From Arthrobacter zhangbolii (GTDB lineage Bacteria > Actinomycetota > Actinomycetes > Actinomycetales > Micrococcaceae): DNA of 64,000 bases. Positions 35,444-45,946 of the stretch are shown here, piece after piece; the stretch's first letter is position 1, and each line of letters opens with the position of its first letter. The position numbers and the translations under genes were made by a program. The stretch covers positions 1,798,001 to 1,862,000 of the forward strand of contig NZ_CP094984.1 in assembly GCF_022869865.1 (NCBI RefSeq), in the 5' to 3' direction. Below the pieces are notes generated by a model, which was not told where the DNA came from, made no database searches, and saw nothing but the letters and a program-made list of their open reading frames with translations.

Positions 35444-36070
35444 GTGAACGAATACACACTGCCGGAACTGCCGTACGACTACGCAGCCCTGGAACCCCAC
35501 ATCTCCGCGCGCATCATGGAACTGCACCATGACAAGCACCACGCCACTTATGTAGCAGGCGCCAACACGGCACTGGCACAGATGGCCGAAGCCCGCGAAA
35601 AGGGCGAGTTCGGCACCATGACGAAGCTCTCCAAGGATCTGGCCTTCCACCTGGGCGGCCACACCAACCACAGCATCTTCTGGAACAACATGTCCCCGGA
35701 CGGCGGCGACAAGCCCGAAGGCGAACTCGCAGCGGCCATCGACGAGTTCTTCGGATCCTTCGACAAGTTCCGTGGCCAGTTCACCGCTGTGGCCAACTCC
35801 ATCCAGGGCTCCGGCTGGGCCATCCTGGCCTACGAACCGCTGGGCAAGAACCTGGTCATCGAGCAGCTCTACGATCAGCAGGGCAACGTCCCCGTAGGCA
35901 CCATTCCGCTGCTGATGCTGGACATGTGGGAGCACGCCTTCTACCTGGACTACGTCAACGTCAAGGCTGACTACGTCAAGGCCTTCTGGAACATTGTCAA
36001 CTGGGCCGATGTCGCAGCACGCTTCGACGCTGCCCGCACCGGTGCCAAGGGCCTGATCGTCCCGGCCTAG
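35444..36070 (+). CDS. sodA: superoxide dismutase (Mn/Fe family)
   Basis: A 208-residue cytoplasmic superoxide dismutase. Metal ligands are the first His of HHDKHH (H28), the His in [10 protein letters not shown], and the Asp and His of [12 protein letters not shown]. The family converts superoxide to hydrogen peroxide and oxygen. The sequence does not decide between Mn and Fe, though Mn is usual in related bacteria. GTG is preceded by a strong CGGAGG. It has its own promoter and is probably monocistronic. Confidence 0.96.
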   Translation: MNEYTLPELPYDYAALEPHISARIMELHHDKHHATYVAGANTALAQMAEAREKGEFGTMTKLSKDLAFHLGGHTNHSIFWNNMSPDGGDKPEGELAAAIDEFFGSFDKFRGQFTAVANSIQGSGWAILAYEPLGKNLVIEQLYDQQGNVPVGTIPLLMLDMWEHAFYLDYVNVKADYVKAFWNIVNWADVAARFDAARTGAKGLIVPA

Positions 36071-36144
36071 TCCGTACCCAAAGAGCACCAATGTGCTCCC
36101 GTCCCGGTCCCTACGGAGACTGTGACGCGTAAGATATTCCGTAG

Positions 36145-37311
<1,167 letters not shown>

Positions 37312-37333
37312 CCGACCGCACGCAAAGGTAGAA

Positions 37334-38560
37334 ATGACTGTCAAAACTCTCTCCGACCTGATCAGTGACGGCGTCGAAGGCAGGTACGTCCTGGTCCGCT
37401 CGGACCTGAACGTGCCGCTGGCGGACGGCCGCGTCACCGATGACGGCCGTATCCGGGCTTCCATTCCCACGCTTCAGAAGCTCGTGGAACACGGCGCAAA
37501 AGTCATTGTCATGGCGCACCTCGGCCGCCCCAAGGGCACGCCCGACGAGAAGTATTCGCTGCGCCCCGCCGTCGAGCGGCTTGACGAACTTTCCCCGTTC
37601 GCGGTGGAGTTCGCCGAAGACGTGGTGGGGGACAGCGCACGGGAACTGGCAGGCTCCCTGGCCGCAGGGTCCGTGCTGGTGCTGCAGAACATCCGCTTCG
37701 ACCCCCGGGAGACGTCCAAGGACGACGGCGAACGGCAGGCCCTGGCGCGGGACCTTGCGGCACTGACCGGAGATCGCGGCGCGTACGTGGATGATGCCTT
37801 CGGCGCCGTCCACCGCAAGCATGCCAGCGTCTACGACATCGCTGAGATCCTGCCCGCCTATGAAGGGGATCTGGTGCACACCGAGGTCCAGGTGCTCAAG
37901 CGCCTGACCGAAAACCCCGAAAAGCCCTATGTGGTGGTGTTGGGCGGATCGAAGGTTTCGGACAAACTCGCCGTCATTGAGAACCTGATGGACCGTGCCG
38001 ACTACCTGCTGGTGGGCGGCGGCATGGTCTTCACCTTCCTGGCCGCCCAGGGCCACCAGGTGGGTGCCTCCCTGCTGGAGGCAGACCAGATCGAGAATGT
38101 TAAGGGATACCTGAGCCGTGCCAAGGAGGTCGGCTGCGAATTTGTCCTGCCGACCGACATCGTGGTGGCGGATAAGTTCGCCGCCGACGCCGATGTTGCC
38201 ACCGTCCCTGCCGATGCCATGGAGTCCAGCCGTTTTGGTGCTTCGGGCATCGGCCTGGATATCGGGCCCGACTCCGCGGACGCGTTTGCCGAACACATCG
38301 GCAAGGGCCGGACCATTTTCTGGAACGGACCCATGGGTGTGTTCGAGTTCGAAGCCTTTGCCAACGGCACGCGTGCCGTTGCCCAGGCGCTCAAGGACTC
38401 CTCCGGCTTCAGCGTTGTCGGCGGCGGCGACTCCGCGGCGGCTGTCCGCAAGCTGGGCTTCTCCGAAGCGGACTTCGGGCACATTTCCACTGGCGGCGGC
38501 GCCAGCCTCGAATACCTGGAAGGCAAGGCCCTGCCGGGCCTCACCGTCCTGGATAAGTAG
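37334..38560 (+). CDS. pgk: phosphoglycerate kinase
   Basis: A 408-residue two-domain enzyme making ATP from 1,3-bisphosphoglycerate. The N-terminal RSDLNVPL and HLGRPKG motifs bind the substrate. The C-terminal [19 protein letters not shown] and GGGDSAAAV motifs bind ATP. The length is normal (about 400). It is followed after about 110 bases by tpiA, and the gap contains GC-rich sequence but no T-tailed terminator, so read-through is likely. Confidence 0.97.
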   Translation: MTVKTLSDLISDGVEGRYVLVRSDLNVPLADGRVTDDGRIRASIPTLQKLVEHGAKVIVMAHLGRPKGTPDEKYSLRPAVERLDELSPFAVEFAEDVVGDSARELAGSLAAGSVLVLQNIRFDPRETSKDDGERQALARDLAALTGDRGAYVDDAFGAVHRKHASVYDIAEILPAYEGDLVHTEVQVLKRLTENPEKPYVVVLGGSKVSDKLAVIENLMDRADYLLVGGGMVFTFLAAQGHQVGASLLEADQIENVKGYLSRAKEVGCEFVLPTDIVVADKFAADADVATVPADAMESSRFGASGIGLDIGPDSADAFAEHIGKGRTIFWNGPMGVFEFEAFANGTRAVAQALKDSSGFSVVGGGDSAAAVRKLGFSEADFGHISTGGGASLEYLEGKALPGLTVLDK

Positions 38561-38670
38561 TTTTTCGGTGCGGGTCCGCCGCCGGGTAACCGGCGCGGGC
38601 CCGCACCTGCATGTCCCATCCCGCCCGGCCCGCACGGCCGGTGCACCGCGAGTTAGAAACCGGAGCAACC

Positions 38671-39486
38671 ATGACAACCTCCACGAACGGGAAGTTCGAC
38701 CGCACACCCCTGATCGCCGGCAACTGGAAGATGAACATGGACCACGTCCAGGGCATCACCCTGCTGCAGAAGCTGGCCTGGACGCTCAGCGACGCCCGCC
38801 ACGACTTCGGACGGGTGGAGGTAGTGGTGTTCCCGCCGTTCACCGACCTCCGCAGCACCCAGACCCTGGTCCAGGGCGACAAGCTCAAGGTGGAGTACGG
38901 CGCTCAGGACCTGTCTCCGTTTGATTCCGGCGCGTACACCGGCGACGTTTCCGGTCAGTTCCTGTCCAAGCTCGGCTGCAGCTACGTCCTGGTGGGCCAC
39001 AGCGAACGCCGCTCCGTCCATGGAGAAAGCGATGAGCTGCTGAACGAGAAGCTCAAGGCGGCCTACCGGCATAACCTCGTGCCCGTGCTCTGCGTCGGTG
39101 AGGGCCTTGAAGTCCGCCAGGCCGGGGACCACGTGCTTCACACCCTGGAGCAGGTCCGCAAGGATCTTTCGGGCCTCGACGCGGAGCAGGTGGCCAACCT
39201 CGTCATCGCCTACGAACCCGTATGGGCCATCGGCACCGGTGAAGTCGCAGGCCCGGAGGACGCTCAGGAAATGTGCGCTGCCATCCGCGCGGAAATCGCG
39301 GATCTGTACGACGACGCCACTGCAGCCAGGACGCGCCTGCTGTACGGCGGCTCGGTCAAGGCTGCCAATGCCGCCAGTATTCTGGGCGAGCGTGACGTAG
39401 ACGGCGTGCTGGTGGGCGGCGCCAGTTTGGATGTAGGCGAGTTTGCTAATATTGTCAGGTTCGAACAACATCTGGTGACTGACTGA
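38671..39486 (+). CDS. tpiA: triosephosphate isomerase
   Basis: A 271-residue TIM-barrel enzyme interconverting dihydroxyacetone phosphate and glyceraldehyde-3-phosphate. The active-site Lys is in AGNWKMN, the His in VLVGHSERR and the Glu in [11 protein letters not shown]. The phosphate-binding LYGGSVK and [10 protein letters not shown] stretches are intact. The ATG at 38671 has CGGAG upstream; an in-frame ATG at 38611 would add 20 residues unlike the family. Confidence 0.97.
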   Translation: MTTSTNGKFDRTPLIAGNWKMNMDHVQGITLLQKLAWTLSDARHDFGRVEVVVFPPFTDLRSTQTLVQGDKLKVEYGAQDLSPFDSGAYTGDVSGQFLSKLGCSYVLVGHSERRSVHGESDELLNEKLKAAYRHNLVPVLCVGEGLEVRQAGDHVLHTLEQVRKDLSGLDAEQVANLVIAYEPVWAIGTGEVAGPEDAQEMCAAIRAEIADLYDDATAARTRLLYGGSVKAANAASILGERDVDGVLVGGASLDVGEFANIVRFEQHLVTD

Positions 39487-39547
39487 ACTGCCGCTGAAGG
39501 GCGCCGCAGCGGCGTCCCCAATCCATGAGTCACCCGAAAGGCCGTAA

Positions 39548-39799
39548 GTGGAAATTCTGAAGATCATCCTGCTGGTGCTTCTTGCCATCACGAGCCTGCT
39601 GCTGACCCTGCTGATCCTGCTGCACAAGGGACGCGGCGGCGGCATGTCGGACATGTTCGGCGGCGGCATGACCAGCAGCCTCGGTTCCTCCGGCGTTGCG
39701 GAAAAGAACCTGAACCGTTTCACGGTGGGGCTTGCACTGGCCTGGGGCCTGGTCATCGTGGCCCTCGGCCTGATCCAGCGCTTCGCCGGCGAAGCCTAA
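39548..39799 (+). CDS. secG: preprotein translocase subunit SecG
   Basis: An 83-residue SecG, the small accessory subunit of the SecYEG channel. Two hydrophobic helices (near residues 4-24 and 55-77) flank the cytoplasmic loop with the conserved LLHKGRGGGMSDMFGGG. GTG start at 39548. Linkage of secG to tpiA is common in bacteria. A 20-bp terminator follows. Confidence 0.93.
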   Translation: MEILKIILLVLLAITSLLLTLLILLHKGRGGGMSDMFGGGMTSSLGSSGVAEKNLNRFTVGLALAWGLVIVALGLIQRFAGEA

Positions 39800-39811
39800 T
39801 AACAGACTCAC

Positions 39812-39855
39812 CACAGGAAAGGCCCCCGGCGGTTTCGCCGGGGGCCTTTCCTGTG
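39812..39855. terminator. bidirectional terminator between secG and pgl
   Basis: A perfect 20-bp stem (39812-39831 with 39836-39855) and a 4-base loop GTTT. The A/T stretch within the arms (GGAAAGG, CCTTTCC) provides short U runs in both directions. It separates the convergent gap-secG and tkt-pgl operons. Confidence 0.85.
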
Positions 39856-39865
39856 CTGTGGTGCC

Positions 39866-40699
39866 TTATTCCTCGTCGTCGTCCGTGCCGGCGTGCTCCT
39901 GCTCGGAATCGAGCAGGCGGCGGGAGAGCTGGGCTGCTGCCGCCTGGTCGATGAGCCAGCGGGTCTTGGTTCGCCCGCGGGCACCGGCTGCCGGCACCTG
40001 GATGGGTCCGGCGCCTGCCAGGGCCAGGCCCACGGCGCCGGCCTTATCGTCGCCGGCAACTCCCAGCCAGACCTCTTCAGCGGTATTGATCGTTTCCAGG
40101 GTCAGGGAGATACGTTCCGGCGGCGGCTTGGGCGCGTCCCGAACTGCCACGGTGGTTGCACCGACCGTCCGCACCCCCGGCATTTCCGGGAAAAGTGAGG
40201 CAATGTGCGCATCCGGACCGACACCGAGCAGCAGTACATCGAAGCGGGGCAGCCGCGGGTCAACCGGCTCGAAACCCTGAGCAAGCTCCTCGGCTGCGGC
40301 CGCTTCGGCCAGCTGCAGGGCATAATCCGCTGCCGCTTCTTCCACAGTGGCTACCTCGTTGGACGTGGCCACGGCATGAATGCGTTCGGCTGGCACCCCA
40401 AGGGGTGCCAGCATGGCCTGCCTGGCCTGAAGGGAGTTCAGCTCCGGATCGCCCTGCGGCAGGAACCGTTCATCGCCCCACCAGAAGTTGACGCGGGTCC
40501 AGTCCACCGCAGTCCGGGCAGGATTCGCAGTGACGGCCTCCAGTGCGGCGATCCCCACGCTTCCGCCCGTGAGAACAACCGTGGCCTCGCCGCGGCGGCT
40601 TTGCACGTCAACGAGTTTGGTGATCAGACGGGCAGCAATGGCCGAGACCAGTGCCTGCGGGTCCGGGTGGATGCTGACGCCGTTGGGGGAGTGCCTCAT
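39866..40699 (-). CDS. pgl: 6-phosphogluconolactonase
   Basis: A 277-residue SugE/NagB-fold lactonase of the oxidative pentose phosphate pathway. Motifs VVLTGGSVGIAAL, FWWGDERFLP, LLLGVGPDAHIASLFP and the later GVAGDDKA are present. The ATG at 40699 overlaps the opcA stop by four bases (ATGA). It is the last gene of the six-gene minus-strand operon. The acidic C-terminal tail (EQEHAGTDDDEE) is a lineage feature of no known function. Confidence 0.94.
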   Translation of the reverse strand: MRHSPNGVSIHPDPQALVSAIAARLITKLVDVQSRRGEATVVLTGGSVGIAALEAVTANPARTAVDWTRVNFWWGDERFLPQGDPELNSLQARQAMLAPLGVPAERIHAVATSNEVATVEEAAADYALQLAEAAAAEELAQGFEPVDPRLPRFDVLLLGVGPDAHIASLFPEMPGVRTVGATTVAVRDAPKPPPERISLTLETINTAEEVWLGVAGDDKAGAVGLALAGAGPIQVPAAGARGRTKTRWLIDQAAAAQLSRRLLDSEQEHAGTDDDEE

Positions 40700-41631
40700 G
40701 CGCTGGCCCCTTCCTGGGACAGGCACGCGGCCAGTCCCTCAGTGAGTACTTCTCCAAACACTTCGTCCGGGTCCAGCCGGCGCAGTTCCTCGGCGAGGCA
40801 GTCCCGCAGGGTACGCCGCGGAAGCGAAATCTGCTGTTCGGGCTGGCCGGGCTGGGTAAGGTGGGCCGTGACCTGGTCCGGGCGTGCCAGCACCACGTCT
40901 CCCTCCGGCCTGCGGAACTGCACCCGGTGGATTCCAGTGCCCGCTTCGCCTTCGATGATTTCCACCGGTACGGCCAGGGCCTTCTTCAGCCACGCGGCGA
41001 GCAGGAAAGTGCTGGCCGAATCCGAAGCACCTTCGACCACGGCGGATTGCACCGGCGACGATCCTGCGCCGTCAAGGACGGCTGCCAGCTGGACCCTCCA
41101 GTTGGTCAGCCGCGTCCAGCTCAGGTCCGTATCGCCCGCCGCATAGGTGTCCGCCAGGTGCAGCAGCGCCTCCTTGGGGTTGGGCTCGGTCGCAGCGTCG
41201 GTAATCCGCCGGTGCGCTATGCACCCCAGCGGAGTCTCTGCCGGGTTCTCCGGAACGCCGTGCGGCCACCACACCACAATGGGCGCATCCGGCAGCAGCA
41301 GCGCCGAGACCAGGGACTCGCTTTCACCGGCAAGTTCCCCGTGCCCGGACAGGACAATAACCTCGGAGGCGCCGGCGTCTCCGCCGACCCTTATCTGCGC
41401 ATCGAGCCGGGTGGGATCAGCGGGGCTGCCTTCGGCAAGCACGATAATCCGGCAGGGGTGTTCCCGGCTGGCTTCGTTGGCTGCAGCAATGGCCTCTTCG
41501 ACGAAGTCGGGCTGCGTGTCCACCACCAGAGTCAGCACCCGGCCAAGAGTCACCACGCCGCCCTTTTCGCGCATGGCAACTATTTCCTTGGACACCTTGG
41601 ACGTAGTGGTGTCCGGCAGGTCTACTATCAC
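40696..41631 (-). CDS. opcA: glucose-6-phosphate dehydrogenase assembly protein OpcA
   Basis: A 311-residue OpcA. In actinobacteria and cyanobacteria it binds glucose-6-phosphate dehydrogenase and tunes its assembly or activity. The N-terminal VLTLVVDT and the central IVVWWPHGVPENPA stretches are characteristic. The GTG start overlaps the zwf stop (GTGA), and its own stop overlaps pgl. No catalytic motif is expected. Confidence 0.94.
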   Translation of the reverse strand: MIVDLPDTTTSKVSKEIVAMREKGGVVTLGRVLTLVVDTQPDFVEEAIAAANEASREHPCRIIVLAEGSPADPTRLDAQIRVGGDAGASEVIVLSGHGELAGESESLVSALLLPDAPIVVWWPHGVPENPAETPLGCIAHRRITDAATEPNPKEALLHLADTYAAGDTDLSWTRLTNWRVQLAAVLDGAGSSPVQSAVVEGASDSASTFLLAAWLKKALAVPVEIIEGEAGTGIHRVQFRRPEGDVVLARPDQVTAHLTQPGQPEQQISLPRRTLRDCLAEELRRLDPDEVFGEVLTEGLAACLSQEGASA

Positions 41632-43172
41632 GGCCTTCTCCAGGTCCTTCCATCTTGGGCAAGCAGTTCGTTGGCGGAGTCGGGACCCCAGCTGCCCGGG
41701 GCATACGGCTCAGGCTGCTCATCGAGCGATGCCCAGTACTCCTCGAAGGGATCCACAATCTTCCAGGACAGCTCCACTTCCTGATGGCGGGGGAAGAGCG
41801 GCGGTTCGCCCAGCAGCACGTCCAGGATGAGCCGTTCGTAGGCTTCGGGACTGGATTCGGTGAAGGAATGGCCGTAGCCGAAGTCCATCGACACGTCGCG
41901 GACCTCCATCTGGGTCCCGGGCACCTTGGAGCCGAACCGGATGGTGGCGCCTTCGTCCGGCTGCACCCGGATCACAACCGCATTCTGGCCGAAATCGTCA
42001 TCATTGTGCTCACGGAACAGCAGGTTGGGGGAGCGTTTGAAGACCACGGCGATCTCCGTGACGCGGCGGCCGAGCCGCTTGCCGGCACGCAGGTAGAACG
42101 GGACACCGGCCCACCGGCGCGTGTTGATGTCCAGGCGGATGGCGGCGAAGGTTTCAGTCCTGGATTCGGGATTGAAGCCCTCCTCCTCCAGGAAACCGGT
42201 GACCTTTTCACCGCCCTGCCAGCCGCCGGTGTACTGGCCCCGTGCCGAGCTGCGGGAGAGGTCCTTGGGCAGCCGGACCGCAGCCAGGACCTTTTCCTTC
42301 TCAGCCCGCAGGTGGTCAGCGTCAAAGGAGATGGGCTCTTCCATGGCGGTGAGTGCCAGCAGCTGGAGCAGGTGGTTCTGGATGACGTCGCGGGCCGCAC
42401 CCACGCCGTCGTAATAGCCGGCGCGCCCGCCGATGCCGATGTCCTCCGCCATGGTGATCTGCACGTGGTCCACGTGGTTGGCGTTCCAGATTGGTTCGAA
42501 CAGCTGGTTGGCGAACCGCAGGGCCAGGATGTTCTGGACGGTTTCCTTGCCCAGGTAATGGTCGATGCGGAACACCGAGTCGGCCGGGAACACCGATTCC
42601 ACCACGTTGTTCAGTTCGCGTGCGGACTTCAGGTCGTGGCCGAACGGCTTCTCGATCACCACCCGCCGCCACTTGCCCTGCGAGGTTTTCGCCAGCCCGT
42701 GTTCGGAGAGCTGTTGGCAGACCTGTTCGAAGGATTTGGGCGGGACGGAAAGGTAGAAGGCATGGTTGCCGCGCGTTCCGCGTTGGGTGTCGAGGTCTTC
42801 CAGTGTTGCCTTGAGCTGTCCGAAAGCCTCGTCGCTGTCGAAACCGCCTTCAACGAAACGGATACCTTCGGCCAGCTGCTTCCAGACGTTCTCGTTGAAG
42901 TCGGTGCGGGCGTGGGCCTGCACCGACTCCTTCACCTGCGCGGCGAATTCCTCGTGGCTCCAGGGCCGGCGGCCGAAACCGACCAGCGAAAAGCTCGGCG
43001 GAAGCAGCCCGCGGTTGGCCAGGTCATAGACGGCAGGGATCAGTTTCTTCCGCGCCAGGTCTCCGGTCACCCCGAAGATTACCAGGGAGGACGGCCCGGC
43101 GATCCGGCTCAGCCGCCGGTCCCGCGGATCCCGGAGCGGGTTCCTCCTGCCGGTTTTCTCCTTTGCGGCCAT
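41628..43172 (-). CDS. zwf: glucose-6-phosphate 1-dehydrogenase
   Basis: A 514-residue NADP-linked enzyme that commits glucose-6-phosphate to the pentose phosphate pathway. The coenzyme-binding VIFGVTGDLARKKL lies near residues 31-44. The substrate motif RIDHYLGKETVQN includes the catalytic-region His and Lys. The C-terminal domain is complete. The ATG follows directly on the pgi TAA with no gap, so the genes are coupled. Confidence 0.97.
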   Translation of the reverse strand: MAAKEKTGRRNPLRDPRDRRLSRIAGPSSLVIFGVTGDLARKKLIPAVYDLANRGLLPPSFSLVGFGRRPWSHEEFAAQVKESVQAHARTDFNENVWKQLAEGIRFVEGGFDSDEAFGQLKATLEDLDTQRGTRGNHAFYLSVPPKSFEQVCQQLSEHGLAKTSQGKWRRVVIEKPFGHDLKSARELNNVVESVFPADSVFRIDHYLGKETVQNILALRFANQLFEPIWNANHVDHVQITMAEDIGIGGRAGYYDGVGAARDVIQNHLLQLLALTAMEEPISFDADHLRAEKEKVLAAVRLPKDLSRSSARGQYTGGWQGGEKVTGFLEEEGFNPESRTETFAAIRLDINTRRWAGVPFYLRAGKRLGRRVTEIAVVFKRSPNLLFREHNDDDFGQNAVVIRVQPDEGATIRFGSKVPGTQMEVRDVSMDFGYGHSFTESSPEAYERLILDVLLGEPPLFPRHQEVELSWKIVDPFEEYWASLDEQPEPYAPGSWGPDSANELLAQDGRTWRRP

Positions 43173-44801
43173 TTACTTGTTACCGCCTTCAGCGGAGAGG
43201 GACCGCACGACGTTTTCGATTTCGCGGACGCCCTCCTCGCGGTTGAGCAGGTGCAGGCGCAGCACGGGGCGTCCCTGATCGGCCAGCACGGAGGCATCGC
43301 CGGCGGCCTGGGCGCTGATGAGCTCGCCGAAGGTGAAGGGCCGGTCGGGGATCGCGACGTCGGTGGCGGGACGGCCGGTGATCTGCAGGTAGACGCCTTC
43401 CGCCGGTCCGCCCTTATGGAACTGGCCGGTGGAGTGCAGGAACCGCGGTCCCCACCCGAAGGTCACCGGACGGCCGGTGGCGGCCGCGAGGTCGGCACGG
43501 ATATCGGCCAGGCCAGCCTGCCGGTCGCGGTCCAGGTAGGCCTGGACACTCAGGTAGCCCTCCGGCCCCAGTTCGCCCAGCAGCGCCGTCAGTGCACCGC
43601 GCAGGGTGTTGGCCGTTCCCAGCAGGGACGCCGGGCCGCGAACCTCAACGGAACCGTCAATAAAGGCGGGTTCCGTGGGCTCCGGGGTCGCATCCAGCAG
43701 TCCGCGTGCCGCTTTTTTGGCGGCTTCCACGTCCGGCTGGTCAAACGGATTGATGTGCAGCAGGCGTCCGGCCACGGCCGTGGCAAACTCCCACAGCACC
43801 ATTTGTGCGCCGAGGCTGCCCGCAACCAGTACCTGGTTTCCTTCCGGGAGGGCCTCGGAGTCCGCGGGGACAATGCGTACGGTCAGGATGTCGGCCGCGT
43901 CCGAGGTGATCTCCGGTGCGCCGGCCTCAACGACAACGGGCAGCACACCGGTCCCGAGCTTGCCCGTGGACTCGGCGATCAGCTGCTCGGCCCAGTCGGG
44001 GAAACCTGCCAGTCCGGAACCTTCGTCCACAATGACAATCTTGTTGCGCAGCGGCTCGGTACCGCCCAGCGCTGCGCCGAGCTCCAGGCCCATGTTGTCC
44101 GGGGCGTCGTCACGCAGGATCTCCACGGTCATTTCCGCGTCATCCAGCAGGGTTTCGATGTCGGCCCCGGCCAGGCCGGAAGGCACCAGTCCGAAGGCGG
44201 TCAGCGCCGAGTAACGTCCGCCCACGTTCGGGTCGGCGTTGAAGACGGCACGGTAGCCGGCTTCCCGCGCGGCTGCATCCAGGGGTGATCCGGGATCGGT
44301 CACGACGACGATGCGGGACTTGGCGTCAATCCCGGCATCGGTAAAGGCCTGTTCGAAGACCCGGCGCTGGGAGTCCGTCTCTACGGTGGAGCCGGACTTG
44401 GAGGACACCACAATCACGGTTTCCGCCAGGCGCTCACCCAGGGCGGCTGCCACCACGTCCGGGTCGGTGGAATCAAGGACCGTCAGGTCCACTCCCGCTG
44501 TGCGGGTAATAACCTCCGGCGCCAGGGAGGAGCCGCCCATGCCGGCCAGGACCACGCGGGTCACCGACTCGGCGGCGAGCTCCTCCCGAAGCGCCGCAAT
44601 CTGTCCCAGCAGCGGCCGGGAACTTTCCCCCGGGTTCAGCCAGCCCAGGCGGATCGACGCCTCAGCTTCGGCGTCAGGACCCCAGAGAGTGGGGTCCTGG
44701 GCTACCAGGCGCGACGCTACTTCGTCGCCCACGAGTTCGGGCACATGGGCATCTACTGCTGCACGTGCTGCTCCGGCTGCTTCAAAGGACAGTGTGGTCA
44801 T
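43173..44801 (-). CDS. pgi: glucose-6-phosphate isomerase
   Basis: A 542-residue isomerase linking glucose-6-phosphate and fructose-6-phosphate. SIS-domain sugar-phosphate motifs VVLAGMGGSSLAPEV and VVSSKSGSTVET are clear, followed by GGRYSALTAFGLVPS. The overall sequence is the divergent actinobacterial form found within tkt-tal-zwf operons. The short AGGA before ATG at 44801 serves as the ribosome-binding site. It lies between tal (6-base gap) and zwf. Confidence 0.92.
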   Translation of the reverse strand: MTTLSFEAAGAARAAVDAHVPELVGDEVASRLVAQDPTLWGPDAEAEASIRLGWLNPGESSRPLLGQIAALREELAAESVTRVVLAGMGGSSLAPEVITRTAGVDLTVLDSTDPDVVAAALGERLAETVIVVSSKSGSTVETDSQRRVFEQAFTDAGIDAKSRIVVVTDPGSPLDAAAREAGYRAVFNADPNVGGRYSALTAFGLVPSGLAGADIETLLDDAEMTVEILRDDAPDNMGLELGAALGGTEPLRNKIVIVDEGSGLAGFPDWAEQLIAESTGKLGTGVLPVVVEAGAPEITSDAADILTVRIVPADSEALPEGNQVLVAGSLGAQMVLWEFATAVAGRLLHINPFDQPDVEAAKKAARGLLDATPEPTEPAFIDGSVEVRGPASLLGTANTLRGALTALLGELGPEGYLSVQAYLDRDRQAGLADIRADLAAATGRPVTFGWGPRFLHSTGQFHKGGPAEGVYLQITGRPATDVAIPDRPFTFGELISAQAAGDASVLADQGRPVLRLHLLNREEGVREIENVVRSLSAEGGNK

Positions 44802-44807
44802 TTTTTC

Positions 44808-45923
44808 CTACGCCTCTTTCGCGGTATCCAGTGCGGTCTGAACGGTTTCAAGAAGTTCGCCCCAGCTGACCACGAATTTATCGAGGCCTTCGGTTTCCAG
44901 CTGCTCCACGACGTCGTTGTAGGAGATGCCCAGCCCGTCCAGGCGGTCCAGGACGCCGTTGGACTCTTCGTACGTACCCGCAATGGTGTTGCCGGTAACC
45001 TCGCCGTGGTCTGCGGTGGCTTCCAGGGTCTTCTCCGGCATGGTGTTCACCGTCTCCGGAGCCACGAGTCCCGTGACGTACAGGGTGTCCGGCAGGGCCG
45101 GGTCCTTGACGCCGGTGGACGCCCAGAGCGGGCGCTGCGCGTTGGCACCGGCTGCAGCCAGCACCTGCCAGCGTTCGGTCGCGAACTGTTCCTCGAAGAC
45201 CTGGTAGGCCAGGCGGGCGTTGGCCAGGCCGGCCTTGCCCTTCAGGGCCGTGGCTTCGTCGGTGCCGATGCCGTCCAGGCGCTTGTCAATCTCGGCGTCC
45301 ACGCGGGAGACGAAGAAGGAAGCCACGGAGTGGATGGTGGAAAGGTCGTGTCCGTTCTCCTTGGCTTGCTCAATACCGACCATAAACGCGTTGATGACCT
45401 CGCGGTAGCGCTCCAGGGAGAAGATCAGGGTCACGTTGACGCTGATACCCGCAGCCAGCGTGGCGGAAATGGCCGGCAGCCCTTCCTTCGTGGCGGGGAT
45501 CTTGATCAGCACGTTCGCGCGGCCGACCTTGTCGAAGAGTTCCTTCGCCTCGTTGATGGTGCCCTGGGTATCCCGGGACAGCCGCGGATCAACCTCAATG
45601 GAGACCCGTCCGTCAACACCGTGGGTTGCCTCGTACACGGGAGCAAACACGTCGCAGGCCTGGATGACGTCATCGGTGGTGATTTCGAAGACGGACTTGT
45701 CGACGTCGGCACCGGAGCGGGAAAGCTGCTGCACCTGGGCGGCGTAGGACTCGCCGTTGGCCAGGGCGGCAGCGAAAATGCTCGGGTTGGTGGTCACGCC
45801 GACGACGTTCTTCTCGTCGATGAGCTTCTTCAGGGAGCCGGACACAATCCGTTCGCGGGAAAGATCGTCCAGCCAGATGGACACACCGGCTTGGGAAAGC
45901 GCGGCAGTGGGTGTGGAAGTCAT
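44808..45923 (-). CDS. tal: transaldolase
   Basis: A 371-residue transaldolase of the actinobacterial (TalB long) type that moves dihydroxyacetone units between sugar phosphates. The N-terminal [12 protein letters not shown] and [11 protein letters not shown] motifs are present. The Schiff-base Lys is in [13 protein letters not shown], and [14 protein letters not shown] follows. A strong AAAGGAG precedes the ATG at 45923. It follows tkt after 23 bases. Confidence 0.96.
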   Translation of the reverse strand: MTSTPTAALSQAGVSIWLDDLSRERIVSGSLKKLIDEKNVVGVTTNPSIFAAALANGESYAAQVQQLSRSGADVDKSVFEITTDDVIQACDVFAPVYEATHGVDGRVSIEVDPRLSRDTQGTINEAKELFDKVGRANVLIKIPATKEGLPAISATLAAGISVNVTLIFSLERYREVINAFMVGIEQAKENGHDLSTIHSVASFFVSRVDAEIDKRLDGIGTDEATALKGKAGLANARLAYQVFEEQFATERWQVLAAAGANAQRPLWASTGVKDPALPDTLYVTGLVAPETVNTMPEKTLEATADHGEVTGNTIAGTYEESNGVLDRLDGLGISYNDVVEQLETEGLDKFVVSWGELLETVQTALDTAKEA

Positions 45924-45946
45924 GGTGGTGCTCCTTTGTGAAGGGG

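Noticed and set aside
41655-44288. Long plus-strand open frame (about 877 codons) opposite opcA, zwf and pgi
   Set aside because: It is antisense to three well-supported genes. It is a by-product of high GC at third positions and has no recognisable protein motif or ribosome-binding site.
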